Part shown: positions 9,452 to 18,381 of the stretch, in pieces
How positions within the stretch are numbered: position 1 is the first letter of the stretch
How the letters are laid out: each line of letters begins with the position of its first letter
Origin: JANQJA01 sp047947185
GTDB taxonomy: Bacteria; Pseudomonadota; Gammaproteobacteria; Pseudomonadales; Azotimanducaceae
Length of the DNA: 64,000 nucleotides
NCBI GenBank assembly: GCA_047947185.1
Contig: CP170502.1
Span: 2,666,001-2,730,000, forward strand
Direction of reading: 5' to 3'
The notes under the pieces: model-generated
Databases searched by the model: none
The model's input: only the letters and a program-made list of their open reading frames with translations
What the model was told of the DNA's origin: nothing
Position numbers and translations under genes: made by a program

Positions 9452-9712
9452 TCAGGCACTGAGCAGGCCAAGCTCGAAATATGAGTTGATCGTCGCACGT
9501 ACCGTCTCCTCAATGGGATAGGTCGCGAGCCCCAACTCTTCTATTGCAATCAGACAATAGGAACGTGGCGAATCATAGGTTGGCTTCGCCGGTTGATCCC
9601 CGTTCATTTCCTCACCCCCGATCTCAGGGAACTGCGGAAACATCGCCTTCATCATAGCCTGCAACTGCCAGGTGAAGAGCTCACCGGAGCGATCCGCTGC
9701 GGACAGGATTTA
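9452..9712 (-). pseudogene. C-terminal fragment of an unknown protein
   Basis: About 86 codons are open, with a protein-like sequence (SGELFTWQLQAMMKAMFPQF ... IEELGLATYPIEETVRATI) and a natural stop. No good start exists and the stretch begins about 40 bases from the right direct repeat. It looks like the 3' end of a gene cut off by the rearrangement there. The family is not recognised. Confidence 0.35.
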
Positions 9713-9747
9713 GCGCGAGCCATTGCCGCCAATAGTGGTCTCAGCTG

Positions 9748-10002
9748 CTAAAAAGCGCGCTCGCTGTCCGCGGTTGCCCACAAATCAACAACTTTACTGT
9801 TGCCTACATAGACACAAAGCTGGGCGTTATCCTCCGCCAGCGTGTGCATGTTGTGCCTAAACAGTGCCTCGACGGATTCAAACCCGGGTGCAACTGAACC
9901 TTCTATTCTCATCTGGCAGACCAACCTTGATTCCTGGTTTGTTGAACAACCGAAGTCACGCACACCGACGCTGCTTCCATTTCGGATGCCGTCCTCATTC
10001 AC
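9748..10002 (-). pseudogene. 5' fragment of the serine hydrolase gene
   Basis: 84 codons from a GTG at 10002 match the first 84 residues of the hydrolase at 1-1240 almost exactly, including GFESVEALFRHNMHTLAEDN and KVVDLWATAD. Then they stop at a TAG just past the repeat edge (9751). The catalytic SxxK and everything after it are missing, so no active product is possible. In the undisturbed arrangement this would be the downstream partner of the regulator at 10060-12084. Confidence 0.85.
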
Positions 10003-10743
10003 AGGGCGTGCTTCTGGCCCCGGCTGTACAAGAACCGCAGCAGGGCAGCTTCGACAGGACTATAACTGAATGGACCCGGGGTTGAGATCTTTAATCTCCG
10101 AATACTCCCTGGTATGCGTTTCGAGGGATTCCAGCAGCGACATGATTTCTCCAAATCGAGGGTCCTGGACAACCTCATTCGACCAAATGCTGGATCGCAT
10201 GATGTCAAGCACACTCCTGTCACGATCCAGGACACCCTCGCGGAGCCAATCAAGGCTTGTCGAATATTCGCCCAGGGCCTGGTAACCCAGCGCGAAGTAA
10301 CCCCTGTTGGTCTGGGTGGGCTCCGCACTGGCCAGTATCTCGCGGGCGAGATCTGTTTCTCCCAGCTTGACGAAGAGCGCTGCGAACATTTCGGGTTGAT
10401 GGCGCCTGGCGAGTTGCCACCCTTCCAGTGCGACGGCGCGAGCTTCGTCAACTTTCCCCTGGTCAAACAGAACAGATGCCCTGGTGTGCAACACCTGCGC
10501 TTTCATCGGGCCGGCAGAATACAAGGTCAGTGCCTCCTGACACATTTCGAGCGACTTCTCCAGGTCACCAGACGCATGCAGGACAGCAGCGTAGGTAGGC
10601 AAAAACTCGGCCTTGATCAGACTGATATCCTTCCCCGAGAACTCCATCTCGAGCAGTTTAACCCCCTCCTGCAGGAAGCCTTCGCGAAGTGCGATGTTTG
10701 CACGGAAGGTTCGCCACCAGGGCGCATCAGGCGCCTGAGCAAT
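9751..10743. repeat. 993-bp direct repeat, right copy
   Basis: Partner of 989-1981 in the same orientation. Here the repeat truncates the hydrolase gene and leads into the complete regulator gene, the mirror of the left copy. Confidence 0.9.
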
Positions 10744-12084
10744 CATCTCCTGGTACAGTGCATCCGCCTTTTCATAATCAAGATCCAACTGTATCCAGGT
10801 TTGAATCCGCATGAAGTCGACATTGGTATCCGAGGGATTGTGTTGTTGTAGGCGGTCAAGCACCCCGTGCGCCTTGACTGATGCCTCCGCGACCGACAGA
10901 TTGGGGTAGTTCCGACGCATGGCGTTCCAGGCGACATCCGAGTGTGCCAGCGAGAAACCAGGATCGATCGCCGCCGCTCGCTCGGCCAGTTCAAGCGCGA
11001 GCATCAGGTCACCCTTTTCACCCAACAGCCAGGCGTTGTACTGAACCTGGGCATCCAGGTACAGATCGACGGCAGACGGCGCCACGCCTCGAAACGCCTC
11101 GAAACGTTCCGGGGCCCTGCGACGCCAATCGTCCCAGATCTTGTTGTGGGCAGTTTGCGCAATCATCGTCGCAAGCCTCGCCTGCTCATCAAAACCGGCG
11201 TCCAGCCTGTGTCTGTAGTTGCGTGACACAACCTGGTGACCGTCGCTTGCGCGGACCAGGGTTGCAGCAATGAGCAATTCCTCTCCAGCAGAACTGACAC
11301 TGCCCTCCAGCAGGTAGTCAACACCCACCCCCTCCCCAATCTCCGTGAGCGTCTGGCCCTGCGATAGCCGTCGAGCAGTTACTGTTTGCGAGGCGACCTT
11401 GAGGTGGCCAACCCTTGTCAGTTCGCCAAGGATGGCCTCACCAATACCACCCGCGAAAAACCGGACGTCCTTGCTGTCGCTGAGGCTGGTGAAAGGCAGC
11501 AAACCGATAGACTCAACTGGCTCTTCAGGTAAGGCAGCGCCCGCATCACGCAAGGCAGCGCTGTCATCAACCGTTCCGACCATCAAGAACGCCGTGATGA
11601 CCACCAGGACAATCAAAGCGCCTGCCATCAGCGCCCAGGTTACTGGTCCCCACCTGGCTGGGCTTATTATATCTTTCGGCGGCGCCAGTCCGGGTTCGGG
11701 GGCGAGGGACGACGGTGGCACTGGCCCCACCTCGGGTGATCGGGCTGGTTCAGTTTCTGCTGGCTCACCCAAAGGCGCATAGTCTGCGACCGCCTGGTAA
11801 CCACGCTTGCTGACGGTCTTGATATACAGCGCATCCCGGGCAGTGTCGCCGAGCGAAGTGCGAATCTGGCTGATACGGCGGTGGATCGTGCTCTCTTCCA
11901 CCACCCGGCCATTCCAGAAGGATTCCAGCAGTTCATCGCTTGTAACGACCCGGTCACGGTGCTCAATCAGATAAACCAGCACCTCCATGACGCGCGGCGG
12001 TATCCGGATCTCCTCGCCGTCCCGGATGATAAGGTTGTGTTGCGGCTGGATCTCACAGTTTCCAAATCGGCAGCTAGATGGCAT
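10060..12084 (-). CDS. CadC-like transmembrane transcriptional regulator with TPRs
   Basis: 674 residues. An OmpR-type winged helix occupies about residues 5-100 (PPRVMEVLVYLIEHRD, STIHRRISQIRTSLGD, KTVSKRGYQAV). A Pro-rich linker and one membrane helix follow (about 150-172, ALMAGALIVLVVITAFLMVG), then a FlgO/TolB-like periplasmic domain (SIGLLPFTSLSD...FAGGIGEAILGEL, IGEGVGVDYLLEGSV) and TPR helices to the end. Such proteins bind DNA at the membrane and sense a periplasmic signal. The 3' half is duplicated at 1298-1981. In the ancestral order the serine hydrolase gene followed directly on the same strand, so it is the likely target or partner. Confidence 0.85.
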   Translation of the reverse strand: MPSSCRFGNCEIQPQHNLIIRDGEEIRIPPRVMEVLVYLIEHRDRVVTSDELLESFWNGRVVEESTIHRRISQIRTSLGDTARDALYIKTVSKRGYQAVADYAPLGEPAETEPARSPEVGPVPPSSLAPEPGLAPPKDIISPARWGPVTWALMAGALIVLVVITAFLMVGTVDDSAALRDAGAALPEEPVESIGLLPFTSLSDSKDVRFFAGGIGEAILGELTRVGHLKVASQTVTARRLSQGQTLTEIGEGVGVDYLLEGSVSSAGEELLIAATLVRASDGHQVVSRNYRHRLDAGFDEQARLATMIAQTAHNKIWDDWRRRAPERFEAFRGVAPSAVDLYLDAQVQYNAWLLGEKGDLMLALELAERAAAIDPGFSLAHSDVAWNAMRRNYPNLSVAEASVKAHGVLDRLQQHNPSDTNVDFMRIQTWIQLDLDYEKADALYQEMIAQAPDAPWWRTFRANIALREGFLQEGVKLLEMEFSGKDISLIKAEFLPTYAAVLHASGDLEKSLEMCQEALTLYSAGPMKAQVLHTRASVLFDQGKVDEARAVALEGWQLARRHQPEMFAALFVKLGETDLAREILASAEPTQTNRGYFALGYQALGEYSTSLDWLREGVLDRDRSVLDIMRSSIWSNEVVQDPRFGEIMSLLESLETHTREYSEIKDLNPGSIQL

Positions 12085-12328
12085 ATCGTCGTTTTCCGGT
12101 CTCCGCCGGCGCTCCGGTCAGGCACCGCAGCTTACTTTGTTGATACTAACCCAATCAATTGACCTTGCTCTACCGCGCTGCACCAGCGACTTGCGGCCTG
12201 AATCTGGGTACCCGCAGCCCCAGGGACGCGTCTCTCGTTCGAAAAGGAGAAAAAAGAGAGGTTTTTGGGAGGACGGCATCAATGCGGCCGACTGAGAATC
12301 ACCCTTTTCCCCTGACTGGAGCACGCTG
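12085..12328. promoter_or_regulatory. Divergent intergenic region
   Basis: 244 bases between the minus-strand regulator and the plus-strand exported-protein gene at 12329. It should carry both promoters. A purine-rich run (AAGGAGAAAAAAGAGAGG, near 12243) is conspicuous, but it lies too far upstream to be the ribosome site of the 12329 gene. No clear operator palindrome was found. Confidence 0.3.
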
Positions 12329-13411
12329 ATGGATATCTCTCATCCCTTCATAAGTAACGCCGCTAACGGTGCTTTGAAAAACACGGCCAGCATTGGCGCT
12401 GCATTCGCGCTGGCTTGCTATCTCTGCGTTCCGGCGACTGCCGGCCCGCTGGAGAATGCCGTGGATCGGATCGAAAAGGGGGTTGACAACATCCAGAGCA
12501 AGCTAGAAAAAGTTGCCGCCAAGACAAATGCGATAGAAGCCGCCCAGGACGGCCTCCAACCGATGCTGGAGCGGGTCAAGGACATTACCGGCAAAATTGA
12601 CGCTTCGACATTTGAGGATTTGACCAGTGATCTTGACGCAGCGCAGGATCTCCTCGCCTTTATCAACGTTCAGACCGAAGGAGCCGGCAACAGCAGCGAC
12701 TATGTGAACGTTGCTGAACTCATCACCGCCATGACGCAGTTGTCTGCTCTCCTGTCGAAAGGTGACGCATATTCACCTGGGGTGAATTTCGGCGTGCTCG
12801 CTGACCTCATGGCCATTCTGCCAGAGAAAGCGCTGGCGCCCATCGGAAAATCTCTTGCGGCTGGCGGACTGGATGCCGCGCTCTTGTCAGAGATGAACGC
12901 GCTGATTCCACAACTGGAACAATTCAACCAGATAAACACTGCAGATGCCGACGAGCAGGAGGAAGAGGACGACGGCGGATTGGTGGGCCAGACAAAGTGT
13001 GAAGCCTTCAACGAGGATCGACGCAAACTGAAGGTGCTTGCTGGAGGACTCGGAGCGGTTGGTGTTGCTATGGTGACCGGGGGCAGTATTGCGGCCGGGC
13101 TCGCAAAGACAGTCCAAACTGATAAAGAAATACAAATACACGGCTATGTTGGAACCCGAATTAAGACGGACATTCAAGGTGCTATAGGACAGGTGGTTGC
13201 AGGCATCGGCCGGGGGGTAGTCGCGACTAGTGGCGTTGTTTACGGCAAGCTTCGCCACTGTGAACTGCTCTATCACGCGCGGAACCAGGATGAGCAACTG
13301 ACAGCCATTATCGCAAACCAGGAGACGATCAAGCAGAACCAGGAAAACATCCTGCGTGAATCCTGCGCTGTCACCCGTTACCGCTCACCCGCCTGCCAGG
13401 CGCTGCTCTAA
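12329..13411 (+). CDS. Exported protein of unknown function with coiled coil
   Basis: 360 residues, family not recognised. There is an internal-type signal peptide (about residues 18-40, AAFALACYLCVPATAGP). A helical, coiled-coil-prone region covers about residues 40-110 (IEKGVDNIQSKLEKVAAKTN), an acidic run (EQEEEDDGG) lies near 215, and a Gly-rich hydrophobic segment (LAGGLGAVGVAMVTGGSIAAGLA) near 240 could insert in a membrane. Four late cysteines are present. It lies 23 bases upstream of the PEP-CTERM-like gene on the same strand, so the two are probably cotranscribed. Envelope location is inferred. Confidence 0.6.
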   Translation: MDISHPFISNAANGALKNTASIGAAFALACYLCVPATAGPLENAVDRIEKGVDNIQSKLEKVAAKTNAIEAAQDGLQPMLERVKDITGKIDASTFEDLTSDLDAAQDLLAFINVQTEGAGNSSDYVNVAELITAMTQLSALLSKGDAYSPGVNFGVLADLMAILPEKALAPIGKSLAAGGLDAALLSEMNALIPQLEQFNQINTADADEQEEEDDGGLVGQTKCEAFNEDRRKLKVLAGGLGAVGVAMVTGGSIAAGLAKTVQTDKEIQIHGYVGTRIKTDIQGAIGQVVAGIGRGVVATSGVVYGKLRHCELLYHARNQDEQLTAIIANQETIKQNQENILRESCAVTRYRSPACQALL

Positions 13412-13434
13412 CACTTGTCACAGGAGACAAACCA

Positions 13435-14031
13435 ATGAAAGCATTACAAACTAACAGAATAATGATGGCGGCCTGGCTGCTGGGTTTTTCAGTGTCGGCC
13501 AGCGCCACGACGATTCCGCTGGACTTGAATGACTTCTTTTCACTCGATCCCGAGGTGACCATCGTCTCGCCAGGCGAGGCGACAATGACCGACAGTGCGT
13601 ACGTCAGCGTGGTCACGCTGACCAACGACCCCTGGGTCGATCCCAACATCATTATCCCGGCAATTGATAGAACACTGACGTTTGACTTTGAGTTCCTGCA
13701 GGGTGCCGGCAATGTTGACGAGTTTGCCGCTTACCTGTTTGACGCAGATTATGGCCCCTTGCTCGGCGTGTTGGACAGTGTCTTGTTTGACGCGTCAGCC
13801 AGCGGCACAGTCTCGTTTGACCTCTCCTCCTGGACCGGGCTCATGCTCGGTTTGCAGTTCGAGCTCTATGACCCTGGCATCGAGACGGGCAGCAGTCTTG
13901 TAATCTCCAATCTCGCCTTGAACGATCCGGGAGTAGCGTCCGTACCTGCGCCAGGAGGTCTTGCATTGCTGCTGGCAGGTCTGGTCCTGCTGTTCCGGCA
14001 GATCAAACCCCAGCGGTTCTTTTTGGCCTGA
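13435..14031 (+). CDS. Exported protein with PEP-CTERM-like sorting tail
   Basis: 198 residues. An N-terminal signal peptide (MMAAWLLGFSVSASA) precedes a beta-rich middle (residues 25-160). The C-terminus is VPAPGGLALLLAGLVLLFRQ followed by basic residues: a Pro-rich motif, a hydrophobic helix and a positive tail, as in PEP-CTERM exosortase substrates. The motif is VPAPGG rather than VPEP, a known variant. No exosortase gene is in the window. A clear AGGAGA ribosome site lies 8 bases before the ATG. It probably functions outside the cell, perhaps in matrix or envelope. Confidence 0.7.
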   Translation: MKALQTNRIMMAAWLLGFSVSASATTIPLDLNDFFSLDPEVTIVSPGEATMTDSAYVSVVTLTNDPWVDPNIIIPAIDRTLTFDFEFLQGAGNVDEFAAYLFDADYGPLLGVLDSVLFDASASGTVSFDLSSWTGLMLGLQFELYDPGIETGSSLVISNLALNDPGVASVPAPGGLALLLAGLVLLFRQIKPQRFFLA

Positions 14032-14206
14032 GGGTATAGACAGCATAAAACCCATGCTACCGTGGCTGTCAATGCACCATTGGCGATGGAAGACATGTCG
14101 ATGACAACGATGGTGTCTGAAATATCTCTCAAGCTGGCTGAAAAGTGAGCTGTCTTGGTTTGATTCCAGGCTCTGGGCGAGCGAGTTCCCTCCGCTGGCG
14201 ATCGCG

Positions 14207-14467
14207 TCAGAAAAGATTTGGCGAATGATCGAACAGGGTTTCGGGTGGCGATCGGTTGTGCGGCTGGGATGCCTGGTCCAGCCTCAGGTGTTTGAGTATC
14301 TTCGCGTTCACGTTGGGGTCCTCAATGCTCGCAATGACGCGGGCCGGACCTCCACACTTCTCGCATTTCTCGATCTCGATGGCGAATACACGTTTGCACT
14401 TGAACTCGAGCCCGCTCGCTAACCGCACGGACAGACCTTCGCCTCGCCTGTCTGCTTGCTGATACAC
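14207..14467 (-). pseudogene. IS91-family transposase C-terminal fragment
   Basis: The frame encodes KRVFAIEIEKCEKCGG...ARVIASIEDPNV...ILKHL, the zinc-ribbon tail of IS91-family transposases. The same tail occurs at 46437 onward. The rest of the transposase is missing. It is one of four IS91 traces in the window. Confidence 0.75.
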
Positions 14468-14587
14468 TCATACAACCTCCTATCGTCTGAATGAAGGAGG
14501 AAAACTCTGTGTGCACTCAGGCGCGCGTTGTAGATGTGGAGTCTTTGGCGTTTACATTGAGCCCAAAGCCTGGACACCTGGAGCAGT

Positions 14588-15790
14588 TCAGTCAGGCAGA
14601 CCCAAGACTCGCTTCGCGAGAATATTCAGCTGAACTTCATTAGTACCTCCTGCAATTGATCCTGCTTTTGAAGCCAGCCAATTTCGGGTCAGCTCCCTCT
14701 CTTCTTCACTGAACAAATCGCCCTCCCAGCCAAAAGACTGTGTGCCTCGCACCTTCAGTTGCAGCTCCAGCTGCTCCTTTCTGATTTCTGCACCATACAG
14801 TTTGAAGATGGAAGTGGCCGCGCCAGGGGTACCGCCTTCTGATTCCTCCACTGTACGCTGCTGTGTTAACGAGAATGCTTTGGCATTCATTAGGTGACGG
14901 AGAATATCTTCACGTAAAGCCCGGTCATTCAAACGGCCATCTGCAAGTCCAACGTACGCGACCGCCGCTTCCGGGAGTGTCATGCCTTTAGTTTGTCGCG
15001 CACTGTCACCGGTTGAATCGGCAGCCAACGTGTGAATTCCAGAGCGCTCATGTTGTAACAGCCGCTTGCCAACAGTCCAACCCCGGTTGAGCTGATAAAC
15101 CAGGTCAGACTTAGGCACCTGAACGTTATCGAAAAACGTTTCGCAGAAGGGTGATGCACCGCTTATCAGACGAATAGGTTTGACCGTGACACCGGGTGTT
15201 TCCATAGAAAAAAGAACAAAGCTGATGCCTTCATGCTTGGGTGCCCGCGGATCAGTTCTGACCAGGCAGAACATCCAATCTGCAAAATTGGCGCCCGTCG
15301 TCCAAATCTTCTGGCCGTTGACTAGAAAAAAGTCACCCTTGTCTTCTGCCTTGGTCTGTAAGCTGGCAAGATCCGATCCAGAGCCCGGTTCGCTATAACC
15401 CTGACACCAGCGAATTTCACCGGAAGCAATTTTAGGAAGGTGACGGGCTTTCTGGTCATCATTGCCATATTCGAGCAGCGTTGGACCAATCATTGTCACA
15501 CCCATTCCCATCAGAGGTGGTCGAGCATTTATCGCCGCCATCTGTTCGAGCAGCACAATATACTCAGCTTTCGAAAGTCCGGCACCGCCATATTCCTTGG
15601 GCCAGTTAGGCACCGTCCAGCCTTTTTCAGCCATGCGATCTAACCAAAGATAGGAATCAGGATTACTGCTGCGCTTTTGTGGTCCCCAATTGACCATCTC
15701 GCTTTCAACCATTGGAGTACGCATGCTTGCTGGGCAATTCTCATCCAGCCACGCCCGAACTTCTCCGCGAAATTCATTCAGATCTGCCAT
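14588..15790 (-). CDS. Acyl-CoA dehydrogenase
   Basis: 400 residues, the usual length. FAD enzyme that introduces the alpha,beta double bond in an acyl-CoA. Visible motifs: WCQGYSEPGSGSDLASL (flavin and substrate loop, about residue 125), KIWTTGANFADWMFCLVRT, a helix with RLLQHERSGIHTL (the Glu is the likely base, as in IVD/LCAD-type enzymes) and the C-terminal AGGTNEVQLNILAKRVLGLP. ATG start with a GAGGGAGAGACG ribosome site. It lies downstream of the sulfatase on the same strand with a gap of about 250 bases, suggesting that the desulfated product enters CoA-dependent oxidation. Substrate unknown. Confidence 0.9.
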   Translation of the reverse strand: MADLNEFRGEVRAWLDENCPASMRTPMVESEMVNWGPQKRSSNPDSYLWLDRMAEKGWTVPNWPKEYGGAGLSKAEYIVLLEQMAAINARPPLMGMGVTMIGPTLLEYGNDDQKARHLPKIASGEIRWCQGYSEPGSGSDLASLQTKAEDKGDFFLVNGQKIWTTGANFADWMFCLVRTDPRAPKHEGISFVLFSMETPGVTVKPIRLISGASPFCETFFDNVQVPKSDLVYQLNRGWTVGKRLLQHERSGIHTLAADSTGDSARQTKGMTLPEAAVAYVGLADGRLNDRALREDILRHLMNAKAFSLTQQRTVEESEGGTPGAATSIFKLYGAEIRKEQLELQLKVRGTQSFGWEGDLFSEEERELTRNWLASKAGSIAGGTNEVQLNILAKRVLGLPD

Positions 15791-15812
15791 CGTCTCTCCC
15801 TCTTGTTAAGTA

Positions 15813-16025
15813 CTACTCGCCAGTAGCCAGATCTGTCACTGACAGTAGCGAGTCACAACTTTGACACTCAGTAATACCTTCCATCTGCCGAGCACAGATT
15901 TCTTCCAAGTGATGTCTAACTTTCACCAGATAACTGCAGCTATCCGTCTCGGCCGCTGCTGTCTGACGCTCTTCATCCCACTTCTTCAGCGCAATATTGA
16001 GACTTCGAATACTCCTGAAATTCCT
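15813..16025 (-). other. Possible small gene between sulfatase and acyl-CoA dehydrogenase
   Basis: A 70-codon open stretch with protein-like sequence (ALKKWDEERQTAAAETDSC, KVRHHLEEICARQMEGITEC) and four cysteines ends in TAG at 15813-15815. No ATG, GTG or TTG stands near its beginning, only an ATT or CTG, so it may be a remnant of a gene rather than a working one. Family not recognised. Confidence 0.25.
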
Positions 16026-16041
16026 GTCAGCGTTTAGGCTT

Positions 16042-18312
16042 CTACTGGCGCGTCATTGCGGCCTTGCCTACGGCATCAGCTTCGCGCCGACGATCCCGAT
16101 CACTCGTTCTCGGTGGCAGCATGAACTCTGCACGGTCGATCTTACCGCTGTAGGAAAATGGCGCTTTATAGTCTGCAGTTACCGGAGAGAGGCTGCGGCC
16201 AAAATCCATTCCGGTGCTGCTCAGCATGACCTGTAATTGGGGGATGGTACCTGTGGCAATTTCCGCTTCTCCCAGTTGCAGAGAAACTTCAGCACTTCTA
16301 TCGGGCTGGCGTTTGACCGCAACAGTTACCTTATGTTTTCCCATAGGGAGCGCATCGGGTGCGATCACCCGGGTATATTCATGAAACGCGTTGTAAACAA
16401 ACACCAGCCTGGTATCAATGACTGCAAGTAGAAAACCGCTATTGATACTTCCCCGGGCAATTAAGGCGCCGTCAGTGCCATCATGTTCTATGTCACAGGT
16501 CATCTGCCAGCCTCTGGCAGAACTAGGGCAGGCATCCGCCACAATATGAGAAATAGGTGGGTAATACACAAAGTGGTTACGGTCAGTGGGTGTACCAGCG
16601 CGCCTGGATGCGCCAAACAATTGGGCAGCTGGTCTGTCGTCCAGGGGTAAAACACCGTGCAACTCAGCTTCTTCCCACCACCGTTCAATCAATTGTGCCA
16701 GCCGTTCTCGTTCCTGGGCAGATCGATCAATGGTCTCTGAGAAATCATCATCCAGGTTATACAGTTCCCACACATCATCACCAAAGCTGACACCACTCCG
16801 ATGATGAGTAACTGCCTTCCAGCCGTCTGCCCAGATACCGCGGTGACCTAACATTTCAAAGTACTGAACCTGACGATCAGGTGCCACCTGGCTGTCAAAC
16901 AGCACTGGTTTCAGGCTAACACCATGTATTGGCATTTGTGGCACGCCCCCCACCACATCTGGCATTTCAATCCCAATCATGTCCAGAATTGTCGGCGCAA
17001 TATCAATGACATGACAGAACTGATCACGCTTTTCACCAGGCCTACCCAGCCGTGCAGGCCAGTGCATGATCAGCGGATCTCTGACACCACCTCCATGGGT
17101 GTTCTGCTTATACCACTTGAGCGGCGTATTACCTGCCTGAGCCCATCCCCATGGGATATTGCTGTGGCTTTCTGGCCCTCCAATATCGTCAAGACGTCTG
17201 ACGGCAACATCCACATCTTCTCGCATGCCATTAAAATGCCGCATCTCATCCATGATGCCAGTAGGTCCGCCTTCCTGGCTGGCCCCATTATCAGACATGA
17301 TGATAAACAGGGTGTCATCCAGCAGAGACATCTTGGTCAGAAACTCTTTTAGTCGACCAATCTGAGCATCAGTATGATCCAGCATGGCTGCAAACGCTTC
17401 CTGCAGACGATTTGCGAACTTTTTTTCATTATCCGACAGATCAGAAAAGGGGCGAACCCCTGGATTTCTGTCCGCCAGCTGAGTACCAGCAGGAATGACG
17501 CCCAGTTGCAGCTGTCGTTGATACCAGCTTTGTCGAACCTCATCCCAGCCTGAATCAAAACGTCCGCGATACTTCAGCATAAACTCATGGGGAACCTGAT
17601 GAGGCGAGTGCGTTGCACCAAAAGGCAAATAGAGAAAAAACGGTTTCTCAGGCAACAAGCTCTTGCTGTCTCTGATAAACCCCATTGCTTTATTAACAAT
17701 GTCTTCTGAAACATGATAGCCATCATCGTAGGTGCCCGGAGGGTCTACAAAATGATTATCCTCAGTCAGCTCCGGGAAAAACTGATCAGTTTCACCCTGC
17801 AGGAAGCCATAATAACGATCAAATCCGCGCTGCAAAGGCCAATTGTGCAAAGGCCCAGCGGCAGTACACTCGAGCATGGGTGCCAGGTGCCACTTACCAG
17901 CACAGTAGGTACCATAACCCTGATCTCTGAGAATTTCTGCAATGGTGGCGGCAGATCGTGTTACTGCGCCGCGCATATTCGGGTACCCGGTATCCATATT
18001 GGAAATCGAGCGCATCCCAACCGCATGATGGTTCCGTCCTGTCAGCAAACTGGCCCTGGTTGAGGAACATAGTGCGGTTGTGTGAAAACCCGTGAACTGA
18101 AGGCCGTCTGCTGCCAGGCTATCAATATTCGGTGTATCAATATTGGACCCATAACAGCCAAAATGTGAGAACCCGGTATCATCCAGCACCACCAGCACAA
18201 TATTAGGTGAATCCTTGGCGAGATTCGTTTCAGGCCACCAGGGTGAAGATTCGCCAACGGTTTTACCGATGCGGCCTTCAAATGGTTCTTTAGATGGGTG
18301 TTCGTAACTCAT
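16042..18312 (-). CDS. Arylsulfatase, type I (formylglycine)
   Basis: 756 residues. Hydrolyses sulfate esters. The sulfatase signature ALCSSTRASLLTGRN starts near residue 80; C82 in the C-x-S-x-R context is the residue converted to formylglycine. Metal ligands are visible in NIVLVVLDDTGFSHFG (D44, D45) and in IIMSDNGAS. The call rests on the N-terminal two thirds; the last 200 residues form a beta-rich tail. No signal peptide is present, so it is probably cytoplasmic unless exported by another route. ATG start with AGGGGCTGA upstream. It follows a decayed sulfatase, an exported esterase and the TonB receptor on the same strand. Maturation needs a formylglycine-generating enzyme not seen here. 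Confidence 0.9.
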   Translation of the reverse strand: MSYEHPSKEPFEGRIGKTVGESSPWWPETNLAKDSPNIVLVVLDDTGFSHFGCYGSNIDTPNIDSLAADGLQFTGFHTTALCSSTRASLLTGRNHHAVGMRSISNMDTGYPNMRGAVTRSAATIAEILRDQGYGTYCAGKWHLAPMLECTAAGPLHNWPLQRGFDRYYGFLQGETDQFFPELTEDNHFVDPPGTYDDGYHVSEDIVNKAMGFIRDSKSLLPEKPFFLYLPFGATHSPHQVPHEFMLKYRGRFDSGWDEVRQSWYQRQLQLGVIPAGTQLADRNPGVRPFSDLSDNEKKFANRLQEAFAAMLDHTDAQIGRLKEFLTKMSLLDDTLFIIMSDNGASQEGGPTGIMDEMRHFNGMREDVDVAVRRLDDIGGPESHSNIPWGWAQAGNTPLKWYKQNTHGGGVRDPLIMHWPARLGRPGEKRDQFCHVIDIAPTILDMIGIEMPDVVGGVPQMPIHGVSLKPVLFDSQVAPDRQVQYFEMLGHRGIWADGWKAVTHHRSGVSFGDDVWELYNLDDDFSETIDRSAQERERLAQLIERWWEEAELHGVLPLDDRPAAQLFGASRRAGTPTDRNHFVYYPPISHIVADACPSSARGWQMTCDIEHDGTDGALIARGSINSGFLLAVIDTRLVFVYNAFHEYTRVIAPDALPMGKHKVTVAVKRQPDRSAEVSLQLGEAEIATGTIPQLQVMLSSTGMDFGRSLSPVTADYKAPFSYSGKIDRAEFMLPPRTSDRDRRREADAVGKAAMTRQ

Positions 18313-18381
18313 ATCAGCCCCTTGTTTTGATAGGTCCTAAAATAAGACCCAGCTTGATTTCTATATATTGAGGTTTCACCG

